Positions 45,553 through 54,889 of a stretch of DNA of 64,000 nt are shown piece by piece. The position numbers were made by a program, and so were the translations under genes. Source of the stretch: Endomychus coccineus (Eukaryota > Arthropoda > Insecta > Coleoptera > Endomychidae); assembly GCA_958510875.1 (NCBI GenBank), contig OY294071.1:32084581-32148580 (forward strand), written 5' to 3'. The notes under the pieces were generated by a model that worked only from the letters and a program-made list of their open reading frames with translations, made no database searches and was not told the DNA's origin. How positions within the stretch are numbered: position 1 is the stretch's first letter; the number at the start of each line of letters is the position of its first letter.

Positions 45553-45667
45553 TCAATCACACAACCACCCCAGCTTATACTTCTAGGTTGACACAGTGTG
45601 CACAAGCCGTTGGTGGTTTGGTCGTCTAGGATATACTTATACTTCCGGGTTGACACAGTGTGTACAA

Positions 45668-46639
45668 ATATACCAAAGACGCCCCTGTCGTTCAAACATA
45701 CACACTCTGTACACCCTACACAATTATTTGAATACTTCAATTCACGTGCGAATTCAAATCGTGTGCGCTTCGACCTATGACGGGATAAACTCAAATATTA
45801 CAATTCAAAGTACTGAATACTACGGAACTCAGATATTATACAAGCGGTTACCAATCACAAAATTAATCATAAATTACGGAAATCAATATATCGTAATGCC
45901 CAAAATATAACTATTTGCTATCATTTACCTTCTGAAACAAGTCACTTCAACAGAATACTATTGTTAATTCACAGTTTTCTAAATCTGACTCAAACTCGGA
46001 TAATTTCAAAAAAACACAAGAAATACTGTACGGCTTGAAACTTGAAATCACAAAAGAGCTAGCTCACTGATCAAAATTCAAAAACACAAGAGAGCGATCT
46101 TTGGGCTGTCACGGCTTTTATATCTTTCCCGAGGTTCTGGACAGGTCCGCTCCACCAATTCCTTATTTTGTGCCGAGGGTTTTTACTTATGCCCCGAACA
46201 ATGTTTAAAAGTGACGCTACTTTTTAGATCTGACATTCGCGCACATGATGCTCCGGTAGTTTCTCTCGGCGGACTAAACAAGTGTTATCGGAGTTTTTTT
46301 GGTTGTTCGCCTTTTTTATACATACGGCTGTTCAAAGTTTGGTGTCTTAACTGGCCAGACCCCTGTTTTTGCAACATATTTTATCGGAATGAAATGCAAT
46401 TTTGAACGGGCATGAATTAGATTCATCTATTTGAATAATTATACTTATTTGAAATTACGGAGATTTAGAAAAGTGACAATCATGGAATACACATTCGGAA
46501 TTCATTCATATCTATTGAAATAATAAAATGTTCAAACTGAAATTACATGTAACATCCGTATTCATTGCCTGATCTAAATTAAATAATCTTTCAGAATTTA
46601 AGCTTCGTTACAGCTTTCTTCATCACTTTATAGATCACA
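45668..46639. other. Unassigned 0.97 kb
   Basis: Contains a phrase like TTTTATATCTTTCCCGAGGT near 46,110, reminiscent of an LTR promoter, but no LTR pair was found. No coding pattern. Confidence 0.3.
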
Positions 46640-46779
46640 TATCTTCTTCCCTTTTTTTGGAATTGGTCGGACTCTAGCCGTCTTCCAGCTGGGAGGAAAC
46701 ACACCAAGTTTGTATGAAACGGTAAACAATCTGTAGAAAACTGGTGTTAATTCAGGGGCACATTCCTTGAGAACGACAG
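46640..46779 (-). pseudogene. LINE-A RT start fragment
   Basis: Nucleotides match 17,300-17,440. The translation on the minus strand resembles CRLFTVSYKLGVFPPSWKTA-type RT starts. It ends at the BEL insertion, whose GACAG target duplication begins at 46,775. Confidence 0.7.
46775..46779. other. BEL target-site duplication, left
   Basis: GACAG, repeated at 52066-52070. Five bases is the usual length for BEL/Pao integrases. Confidence 0.92.
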
Positions 46780-47324
46780 TGTTAAGATGCGACAGCAGTT
46801 GATCGCACCTTAAAGTGATTGGATGCGAAATGTTTTATGCGACAGCATTGATCGCACTTTGAAATTGTTGAATATTCTTCCACTTGTAATGAAACACGAC
46901 TTGTTTAGTTTTGCTTGTATTTGGTAAAAAATCACGGTGAAATATATAAGCAAGTTACAAACTCAAGAGTTGGAAAAATACTACAAATTACAGCCTGATA
47001 GAAATTCTAAACTAAACAGTTATCCCTACTACACTCCTCATGGGGTTGTTTGTCATTCGGTATAATATTTAGAGGTAGAAGTTCATTCTATGTCTTATTG
47101 GAAAATTCCGCTTAATCGTTTATTGCTATGCAACCTTTCTGCGAATTCTTACTTTGTGTTTACGACAGGAAAGTCCAGTATCACTTTGTTCCAAAATACC
47201 TATTATAAACGGATTAAGCTCATTTCGGTTCACTTAAATAATTACGATACCTAATATAATACAGGAATATTTACAATTGAGTTTTATGGATCTTTCAAAG
47301 GATGTCTTTGGTTTGGAACAAACA
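46780..47324 (-). repeat. 3' LTR of the BEL element
   Basis: 545 bp, identical to 51521-52065. In element orientation it begins TGTTTGTTCC and ends CATCTTAACA. Confidence 0.97.
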
Positions 47325-47340
47325 TACTCCCCCCCTTGAA
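47325..47340 (-). other. Polypurine tract
   Basis: In element orientation AAGGGGGGGAGTA directly precedes the 3' LTR, the expected primer for plus-strand synthesis. Confidence 0.85.
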
Positions 47341-47554
47341 AGATCTGTGGGTGTACTACCCATGAGCTGGTAGTGCAATGGAGTTCCACGAAGGTCAATA
47401 GGTCATGGATATACATTCATATGGACATTATATCATAATACAAATATATACATTTACATAGAATAATATGTTACAAATACAATATATACAGATCAATAAT
47501 ACGAGTATGTTCCAGATACATTGTAGATCATTTGTTGCAGTCGACCGGGTTCAC

Positions 47555-48142
47555 TTAAACATTATCATCGATGGGTAATAAACACACACGGGACACTGCA
47601 CGTTTAATAATGCCGTTGGATGTTTTTATTGAAATCACTCTAGTGTTGTTGTCCTTTCCTGGATGTAATTCCGTTACTCTACCCGTCAGCCATCGTAATG
47701 GTGGTAGATGATCTTCTTTAAGTATGACCATGTTTCCCACTTGAAGTTCCATGGCATTTTCCGGTTGAGTCTTCCATTTACTTCGTTGCTGCAAGGAAGA
47801 AATATATTCCTTGCTCCACCGCTTCCAAAAGTGTTGACGCAGTTGCTCAATGTACTGCCATCGGGATAACCTATTTTGCTGTATGTGGGTGATGTCAGGA
47901 TGGGGGGAAGATAATAGCGAGTCACCAATTAAAAAATGTCCAGGAGAGAGATAAAGGAGGTCTTGTGGGTCATTGGACAAGGGTGTGATGGGTCGGGAAT
48001 TTAATATTGCTTCAATTTGTGTTAATATAGTAGTAAATGCTTCAAACGTTAAATTGGCGTTTCCTATTATCCGTTTTAAATGATGTTTTATGAATTTTTT
48101 GATAATTGAGCAAGTACTGAATTCAAAACGTGGTGAAGACAT
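47555..48142 (-). pseudogene. BEL integrase C-terminal part
   Basis: A 195-codon open stretch. LTFEAFTTILTQIEAILNSR followed by PITPLS is the end of the integrase core, and NRLSRWQYIEQLRQHFWKRW with LRWLTGRVTELHPGKDNNTR is the DUF5641-like C-terminal domain of BEL polyproteins. The catalytic D,D of integrase lie upstream and are deleted, so this half cannot integrate DNA. The in-frame continuation to RT is lost at about 48,130-48,180. Confidence 0.88.
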
Positions 48143-48848
48143 TATTTTCAGTTTGTAAGTATAAAAGTATACTCACAATCAGTTTAGTTTGTTTAAATTG
48201 ACACCATTGAGTGTTAAGATCTATGGGAATAGATTGGTCCCATCCGATCTCTAATTGCCATAGGGTTTGTAATATCAGCTTTGCTAGTATAGTAGTTGGA
48301 CCTATTAAACCTAGGGGATCGAAGAGTTGAGAAATTTCGGATAATATCGAACGTTTTGTATTGCGCTTTGTTTTTTCCAATTGTACTTTATATTGCAGTG
48401 AGTCAGACAAATTATTCCAAAGAACGCCTAATGTTTTTGATTCTGTTATGTTTTCCGTAAGTAATGATTGCACAATGTGAACTGGTTGTGCTTCGATCGG
48501 CTCGTAATTTGTATTTGATACCCATTTTCTTAGGTCAAATCCTGCCGTTGCTAGTAAATCAGTCACATTAGTTTTGATTTGAGTAAGCTCTTCTACTGTT
48601 TCAGCCCCAGTTAAAAGATCGTCAACATAAAAATCATTAGTGATAATATTATTCGTAATCTTTGAATTAGTGTGATGATTTTCTGCAGCTAGGTGCTTTA
48701 AAGATTTTATAGCTAGATATGGTGCACTTCCGGTGCCATATGTCACTGTATTGAGACTGTAAACTTTTACAGGTTGAGTAGCGTCCGAGCGCCAAAATAT
48801 TTTCTGGTACTCGCGTTGATCGGGCTCAATTAATGTCTGCCTATACAT
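48123..48848 (-). pseudogene. BEL reverse transcriptase, main part
   Basis: 241 codons continuing the RT after a frame break. YRQTLIEPDQREYQKIFWR, LNTVTYGTGSAPYLAIKSLK and NDFYVDDLLTGAETVEELTQ (YVDD catalytic box, near 48,610) lead to QLFDPLGLIGPTTILAKLIL at the RT-RNase H boundary. It ends in unrelated residues at the deletion that removed RNase H and the integrase core. Confidence 0.9.
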
Positions 48849-51201
48849 TTTTTGCGATGTCCGCTTTAATCATGAATGAATGCTGTCTAAAGCGTACTAA
48901 AATGCTGAATAAATCATTTTGAAGCGCGGGTCCTATCATTTGAACATCGTTTAATGATAGACCGGATGTTGTTTTGGCGGAACCGTCAAAAACCACCCTT
49001 AACTTGGTAGTTGAACTGTCCTGTTTAAAAACTGCATGATGAGGCAGGTAAAATCCGCGATCATGACTGTCTTGGTCAGTTACATTCGTCATGTGGCCTA
49101 ATGCTTCATATTCGGACATGAAATCACCATATTGTTGTTTTAATGCCAAATTTTTATCGAGCTTCCGTTCCAAAGCATAAAACCGTTTCAATGCATTTGT
49201 ATATGAGTTGCCTAAGGCTTGCACATTTGATTTGAAGGGAATGCTTACAATAAACTGACCATTATTGTGACGCCTTGTGGTTTGTGAAAAATGATTTTCG
49301 CTCATTTTCTCTTCACGTGATAAGTTCGATCTGCCTTCTTGATAATTTTCAAGTTCCCAAAATTTAGATATTTGTTTGTGAATTTTGTCATTTATACTCA
49401 AATTGCATTGAATATGATATCTAGGAAAAACATGACTACCTGAGACTATCCAGCCCAATTTTGTTTTATGTAATATTAAATTTGAATCAGAAATCTTAAT
49501 TTGACCTATGCATAACAAATCCCAAAATAGATTTGCACCTATCAATAAATCTATATTAGCGGGCTTATAAAATGTCGGATCTGCTAGCTGTATGTTTGTG
49601 GGAATATGTATATGTGAAATATCAATTGGTTCACTTGGTAGATGTGCTGTAATTTTAGGCAAGACCAAACATTGCAATTCAACTTGAAAATCGTTTGTAT
49701 TTGATTTCAAGTTTATAGAAGTAATATTTGATTTAGATTGGTTAATTCCTATCACCGGAATAAAAGTTTTGTTTTGTTCTAACTTTAAGCGACTACATGT
49801 TTCAGCAGATATAAAGTTTGATTGCGAGCCTGAATCAAGTAGAACTCGACCTTGATGTTTCTGACCTGTGATATCAAAAATTGAAACCATTGCGGTTGAT
49901 AACAATGTTTGTGCTTGCATTGCATGTGCACAATGGGTCACGGTAGGGGAGCTACCTTGCTGTGACGTCGATGGTTGATTGATTTGTATTGGTGTGATTA
50001 AGTTTTCATTGTGCAACAATGTATGATGTTTTTTATGACATATCTTGCATGAATACCTTGATTTGCAACTTTGCACATCATGACCCTGGTATAAGCAATT
50101 CTGACATAACTTACGAATTTTTGATTGTGTTGTCCGCGACTCTAATGTCAACGATAGAAATTTTTGGCATGTAAAAATGGAATGCGGTTTTTCTGCATCT
50201 TTGCAGAATGAACAAACCTTTTGTTGTGCAACGAGATAATTGAAATTGGGTTTCGAATTACCGGGCAACTTGGTCTTGTCACGACCAGTATTTGATAGGT
50301 TATGATTTAGAGACTTATTATTGAACAATTTATCTAATAGTTTTGCTCTATTTGCTAAAAATGTTGTAAGACATTCAATGGTGGGAGCTTTTTGTTCAAC
50401 GATGTGGCGTTCCCATTCGCGCTTTGTGCTATAGTCTAGCTTTTGACAAACTAAATGAATTAGCAGCCTGTTTGCTAAATTGTTTGGGTCATCTATAGTT
50501 TTAATCGCCTCTAATTGATTTGAAATATCGTCCGATAGTTGACGTAATAACGCTGATGATTCTTTGACTACAGGTGGTAATTCAAACAGGCATTTTATAT
50601 GTTTTATGATAATGCTTTCCCTGTCTTCAAATCTCTCTATTAATTTATTCCAAGCAATTGGATAATTAGCATCTGAGATAGATATTGCTTGAATAACTCG
50701 AGCAGCATCTCCACTCAAAGCTGCTTTCAGGTATTGAAATTTATCGATATTAGTAATATTAGTATTTGAATGTATTAACGAAAAGAATGAATCATGAAAA
50801 TTTAACCATTCATTAAAACGTCCATCAAAGCCGGGAATTTTAATTTCAGGTAACTTCACACGTTGTTGATATGGTGGAGATCCAGGAACAATATTGCTTT
50901 GAATGTTTGTAAGTAAACGCTTTCCGATACCAAGATTCTGATAATAATGAGTTTCAAAAGCTTCGCGTTGACTTAATGCCTCATCTTCGTCATCGTTTAA
51001 TTCTTCAATATCATTTTGAATTTCATTGAATTGACTATAAATTATTTCGATATCATTGTAGCGTATTTGTAACTCCTCAGACATGTGATCGGGTTCAAAC
51101 TTATTTAGAAAATTTCTGAAAGAAGTTAATTTTGCTTTCAAAGTACCCCGTTTCTTTATTAATGATTTCAATCTGTTAGCATTTTCATTTGAATCAGGCA
51201 T
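48841..51201 (-). CDS. BEL gag-protease-RT start (786 codons)
   Basis: One long frame. Residues about 10-100 are coiled and charged. Residues 117-300 are the DUF1759-like gag region (LPEIKIPGFDGRFNEWLNFH). Zinc-binding Cys/His clusters lie at 330-345, 366-395 (CQNCLYQGHDVQSC, CKICHKKHH). The aspartic protease active site LLDSGSQSNFIS is at 454-465. The RT start is after about 690 (FYLPHHAVFKQDSSTTKLRV, VVFDGSAKTTSGLSLNDVQM). It ends at MIKADIAKNV where six A (48,845-48,850 region) shift the frame just after the first catalytic Asp; the next piece (48123-48848) continues the RT. The gag and protease could still be made intact. The long open frame agrees with a recent insertion. Confidence 0.92.
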   Translation of the reverse strand: MPDSNENANRLKSLIKKRGTLKAKLTSFRNFLNKFEPDHMSEELQIRYNDIEIIYSQFNEIQNDIEELNDDEDEALSQREAFETHYYQNLGIGKRLLTNIQSNIVPGSPPYQQRVKLPEIKIPGFDGRFNEWLNFHDSFFSLIHSNTNITNIDKFQYLKAALSGDAARVIQAISISDANYPIAWNKLIERFEDRESIIIKHIKCLFELPPVVKESSALLRQLSDDISNQLEAIKTIDDPNNLANRLLIHLVCQKLDYSTKREWERHIVEQKAPTIECLTTFLANRAKLLDKLFNNKSLNHNLSNTGRDKTKLPGNSKPNFNYLVAQQKVCSFCKDAEKPHSIFTCQKFLSLTLESRTTQSKIRKLCQNCLYQGHDVQSCKSRYSCKICHKKHHTLLHNENLITPIQINQPSTSQQGSSPTVTHCAHAMQAQTLLSTAMVSIFDITGQKHQGRVLLDSGSQSNFISAETCSRLKLEQNKTFIPVIGINQSKSNITSINLKSNTNDFQVELQCLVLPKITAHLPSEPIDISHIHIPTNIQLADPTFYKPANIDLLIGANLFWDLLCIGQIKISDSNLILHKTKLGWIVSGSHVFPRYHIQCNLSINDKIHKQISKFWELENYQEGRSNLSREEKMSENHFSQTTRRHNNGQFIVSIPFKSNVQALGNSYTNALKRFYALERKLDKNLALKQQYGDFMSEYEALGHMTNVTDQDSHDRGFYLPHHAVFKQDSSTTKLRVVFDGSAKTTSGLSLNDVQMIGPALQNDLFSILVRFRQHSFMIKADIAKNV

Positions 51202-51500
51202 GTTGATATTGACTTTATTAACACAAACGAAACAATACTAAATGGGAATATTAGGAATACTTATACAGGAAGGACTCACCCACGCTATTTCTTCCTTTGA
51301 TGATATGTATGCGATGTTAAGCCCCGTCTTCGTACTAGCGGCTTATCTTGAATTGTTGAAGTACCTATATATGCATTATAGGCAAATGATGTGATGTTGT
51401 TCCATTGACACTCACACTGGTCTAGGTTGATGCTTCCGACAGTTTAAGTGAATGGATGTGTTGAATTGTAAAAAACCAAAAGGCACTGGAATTTTTACAA

Positions 51501-51517
51501 TCCGGTTCGAAGGACCA
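51501..51517 (-). other. Primer binding site, tRNA-Tyr type
   Basis: In element orientation TGGTCCTTCGAACCGGA, three bases inside the 5' LTR. It is complementary to a tRNA 3' end ...TCCGGNTCGAAGGACCA, which is that of insect tRNA-Tyr (from general knowledge) with one difference at N. Confidence 0.8.
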
Positions 51518-51520
51518 AAA

Positions 51521-52065
51521 TGTTAAGATGCGACAGCAGTTGATCGCACCTTAAAGTGATTGGATGCGAAATGTTTTATGCGACAGCATTGATCGCACTT
51601 TGAAATTGTTGAATATTCTTCCACTTGTAATGAAACACGACTTGTTTAGTTTTGCTTGTATTTGGTAAAAAATCACGGTGAAATATATAAGCAAGTTACA
51701 AACTCAAGAGTTGGAAAAATACTACAAATTACAGCCTGATAGAAATTCTAAACTAAACAGTTATCCCTACTACACTCCTCATGGGGTTGTTTGTCATTCG
51801 GTATAATATTTAGAGGTAGAAGTTCATTCTATGTCTTATTGGAAAATTCCGCTTAATCGTTTATTGCTATGCAACCTTTCTGCGAATTCTTACTTTGTGT
51901 TTACGACAGGAAAGTCCAGTATCACTTTGTTCCAAAATACCTATTATAAACGGATTAAGCTCATTTCGGTTCACTTAAATAATTACGATACCTAATATAA
52001 TACAGGAATATTTACAATTGAGTTTTATGGATCTTTCAAAGGATGTCTTTGGTTTGGAACAAACA
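51521..52065 (-). repeat. 5' LTR of the BEL element
   Basis: 545 bp, identical to the 3' LTR. Would hold the promoter. I did not find an unambiguous TATA or polyadenylation signal. Confidence 0.97.
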
Positions 52066-52070
52066 GACAG
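52066..52070. other. BEL target-site duplication, right
   Basis: GACAG, partner of 46775-46779. Confidence 0.92.
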
Positions 52071-52389
52071 GTTAAATTCCGTCTTACCCCATAGACATTT
52101 TGATATTGAGATCCGCCTAATTGTACGCTGACGAAAGACAATTTCAGGTGAATTTGCTGCAAAGTGTACTAAATAGAAATAAAAAAATTACGATCGCCGA
52201 ATAGAAAAAAACAATTTTGAATAAAATCGGACCATAATCATAGAACTGGTCTGCCATATTAGCCGCCATCTTGAATATTTGAATTTTTACCACGAAATCA
52301 TGATCTCTGACTCCAAAAACCGCCACATACCAATGTTGAAAAGAATCGGACCATAATCACAAAACTCTAGAAATAAGAAATAATCTCCC
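52071..52389. other. Unassigned flank with a short internal repeat
   Basis: AATCGGACCATAATCA occurs twice about 130 bp apart. A 60-codon ORF here has no recognised domain. Confidence 0.4.
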
Positions 52390-52800
52390 GTATCCATAAA
52401 AATACTGTTAAAGTACTGAGGACCTTGCGGCTACCAAGTAGCCACCATCAAAGTTAAATAAATTAGAAATCAAAATGTGCCTGTTTGAATACTATTTGGA
52501 GATAATAATGCAAACAATGGGTTAACCCTCAGCTAGGGATAAATGGGAATTTAATAATTTCATTTTTCGTTTATAAATTTCCATCCCTTCTAATTTACCT
52601 AGATATTTGTCCATACTGTGTTTTAATAGTGATAAGCTTTCTTGGGGACCTGTATTTAAAATACGTTTGGCTGACGCTGATTTTTCACCATTATTTTTTT
52701 TTATATGTGCAAACTGTCCCTTACACCGAGTTAAAATGTTCTTCTAGTTTGACCCACATAACATTTTGAACACCACTCACAATCGATTTTGTATAAACTA
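52390..52800. repeat. Dispersed repeat, empty-site copy
   Basis: Homologous to 12401-12773 plus 13382-13440. At 52,745-52,746 it has a single TA where the other copy carries the 604-bp MITE flanked by two TA. Confidence 0.88.
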
Positions 52801-54065
52801 CGTACTCCCATTAAGTTAATGGTGGACACTTTGAGCGCCTCAAGTAAAAGGTTTTTTATTTGAAAAACGTTCATTGAAAAATTTCAATTTTGATATTGTA
52901 ATAGTTCGTCTTCCTAACTATGGACGTTTTATACCGCTACATGTATCATTACTAAATGGCATACAATGACAGATAATTTGACAAATAAATCAATAGCTAA
53001 TACATAGTTACGAAATAACAAGATTTCCAATTCCTGCAGACCTAGCAGTAATTCAACTTCGCCAATGTAGCAAGAATTTAGATACGGTTGAATGCTGGAT
53101 AGTTTGTTAGAATTGTATAACTTGGGACGGTGCTGTAAATTGTGTTGTTTCGTTTAACCGGCTCGTGCCTTTTCCTTTAATTACAACGTAATTTTGACCA
53201 AAACAAGAGGGTCAACCGGAAATCGATAGGGGTTTCGCCTATATATTCGCAGTAATGTCTGGTAAAATGGAGCTCGAAGAAATCGATAACGTAAGCCAAT
53301 TTCCGTGCGATGTGGAGTGGTCAGATTGAAGGCGGAATATGTGACGACTATGCTTTCTCCATTACATTTAGAACTCGCCTCACCGATCAAACGTCTACTG
53401 AAAATTGGAGGATAATAGAACATCATTTTCTACATTGTTCATCTAAGGGCTTCTCTACAAATCAATTTCAATAGGTCGTTTAAATTCCACTCAAAACATA
53501 TTCTGGAAACATCTTTTATATACACTCTATCTATTATATTCTCTTTCTTGGACCATTCGCAATGTCTTGCTGGAGCTTCCATTATTAAAACTCAATATCA
53601 TGAAGAGGTGTGACATTCGTTTATGTATTATATCAACACGAACCCCTTTAAATGTATAAAAGAGGTAGACATCCTTGTAATATTTATCTGAAATAATTTC
53701 ATTCATGAAGATGAACACTGATTTGAATCAACGAAGTTGTTTGTTAGCCACAAATAAGATACTTATTAGTATTTTGTAAAAGGTTCATTATCTAAATCAG
53801 ACGTTCGCTTTCGCGAATTTTGAAGGATTGAAATTAAGTTCCAAACTTCATACTCAGAATATTTTCCTTCACCCTTGCTGAAAGTGAACAAATCGGGAGA
53901 AGGAGGAAAGAAGAAATAAGTTATGTCCACACTAGAGCTGTAAGAAGAGCTGAAAAAAATCCTGAAATGTTTAGTATATTATAATGACTCTATCATATAG
54001 TCTTGAGACAAAACAAGAACTATGAACTATTGAACTGTATTCCCGGATGTGATTTTGATGTGTGT
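52801..54065. other. Unassigned 1.26 kb with one repeat fragment
   Basis: 52,950-53,060 is the inverted match to 22,770-22,890. An 81-codon minus ORF at 53181-53426 shows no known domain. Nothing else recognised. Confidence 0.4.
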
Positions 54066-54886
54066 CCTGAGGAGCGAAACAGAGACAGGTTGACACAATT
54101 AATGAGGATCTGGCTACGATTTTGAAATGGGGATCTGATAATCTAGTAGAGTTTAATGCAATCAAAACTCAAGATGGATCTCACAATCCCTAATATGATG
54201 AAGTCAGGTACAACTATTCCGATGAAGTCTTCCATATCTTTGCTCGGAATCACCACAAACAGCACCCTCCCATGGGATGATCATGTGAGGTTCATCGCGA
54301 AAACCGCTTCACAAAAACATGGTTTTCTATTTATAGACGAGAGCTACTATATATCCCAGCAGCTCCCCATAATCTACAAAGCACACATTTGACCTATCCT
54401 GGAGTACTGTTCACATGTTTGGAGTTCGGATCCCAAACATACGCTGGAGTTCTTGGATTATATCCCGAAGGGAGCTATGCGTCTGATTGATGATGTCACA
54501 CTTACAAATTCATTGACCTCTCTAGAACATCGTAGAAAGGTGGGCCCTTTTCTGTAGATACTTCCATGGCCGGTGTTCATCAAAAATCTTGTCTGTTATT
54601 CTACCACAAAATTCCAGAGAACTAGACGAGCTCAAGCTAGTCACCCCTCCATTGTCAAGCTCGAACCCTGCCGAATTTTTTCGTACCAGACTTAATTTTT
54701 CTATCGAACGGCGAAGTTGTGGAACTCTTTGCCTAGTTAAGTCTTTTCCTATGCCTATAATCTCCCAAACAACAAGAAAAATTCGAATGCCTCCCTCCTC
54801 TCCCAACATTCCACCGCTGGCTCACATGATGTTCTTCAAACATTATAGGTTTCCCTCTAGTGTAGTCAAAGTATAGAAAAAAAAAT
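54066..54886 (+). pseudogene. LINE-A 3' part ending in its A tail
   Basis: Reads DLATILKWGSDNLVEFNAIK (with a break), then IPMKSSISLLGITTNSTLPW, DDHVRFIAKTASQKHGFLFI and, further on, CSHVWSSDPKHTLEFLDYIP and YRYFHGRCSSKILSVILPQN in broken frames. The 3' UTR follows to the terminus CAAAGTATAGAAAAAAAA at 54,886. This copy defines the family's 3' end. Confidence 0.87.
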
Positions 54887-54889
54887 TTC

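Larger units (their letters stand above)
44603..45667 (+). repeat. Three copies of a 32-bp motif, array split by a Harbinger
   Basis: CTTATACTTCCGGGTTGACA plus CAGTGTGCACAA occurs at about 44,603-44,634, 45,574-45,605 and 45,636-45,667, all plus strand. The last two are 62 bp apart. Removing the Harbinger brings the first to within about 100 bp of the second. Confidence 0.85.
46780..52065 (-). mobile_element. BEL/Pao LTR retrotransposon, young but defective (5286 bp)
   Basis: Two LTRs of 545 bp (46780-47324 and 51521-52065), identical by base-by-base comparison, TG...CA bounded in the element's orientation, flanked by GACAG. Coding runs on the minus strand: gag with DUF1759-like and CCHC regions, aspartic protease, RT with YVDD, and an integrase C-terminus. 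The interior is 4.2 kb, short for BEL (complete ones are usually 5-7 kb inside), because RNase H and most of integrase are missing. It inserted into or at the edge of a LINE-A fragment. Confidence 0.96.

Noticed and set aside
44603..45667. LTR pair around the Harbinger
   Set aside because: The repeated motif is only about 32 bp, occurs three times, and has no primer site or polypurine tract beside it.
45414..45794. 126-codon minus ORF as a gene
   Set aside because: It crosses the right Harbinger terminus and its TCA duplication and reads through the short tandem motifs; it shows no domain.
48841..48850. Programmed frameshift between BEL gag-protease and RT
   Set aside because: The break falls inside the RT domain rather than between domains, and BEL elements usually use one frame, so a plain one-base lesion or read error is the simpler view.
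51501..51517. Possible tRNA gene (TCCGGTTCGAAGGACCA)
   Set aside because: Only the 3' end of a tRNA is present, next to an LTR and with CCA encoded; it is the retrotransposon primer site.
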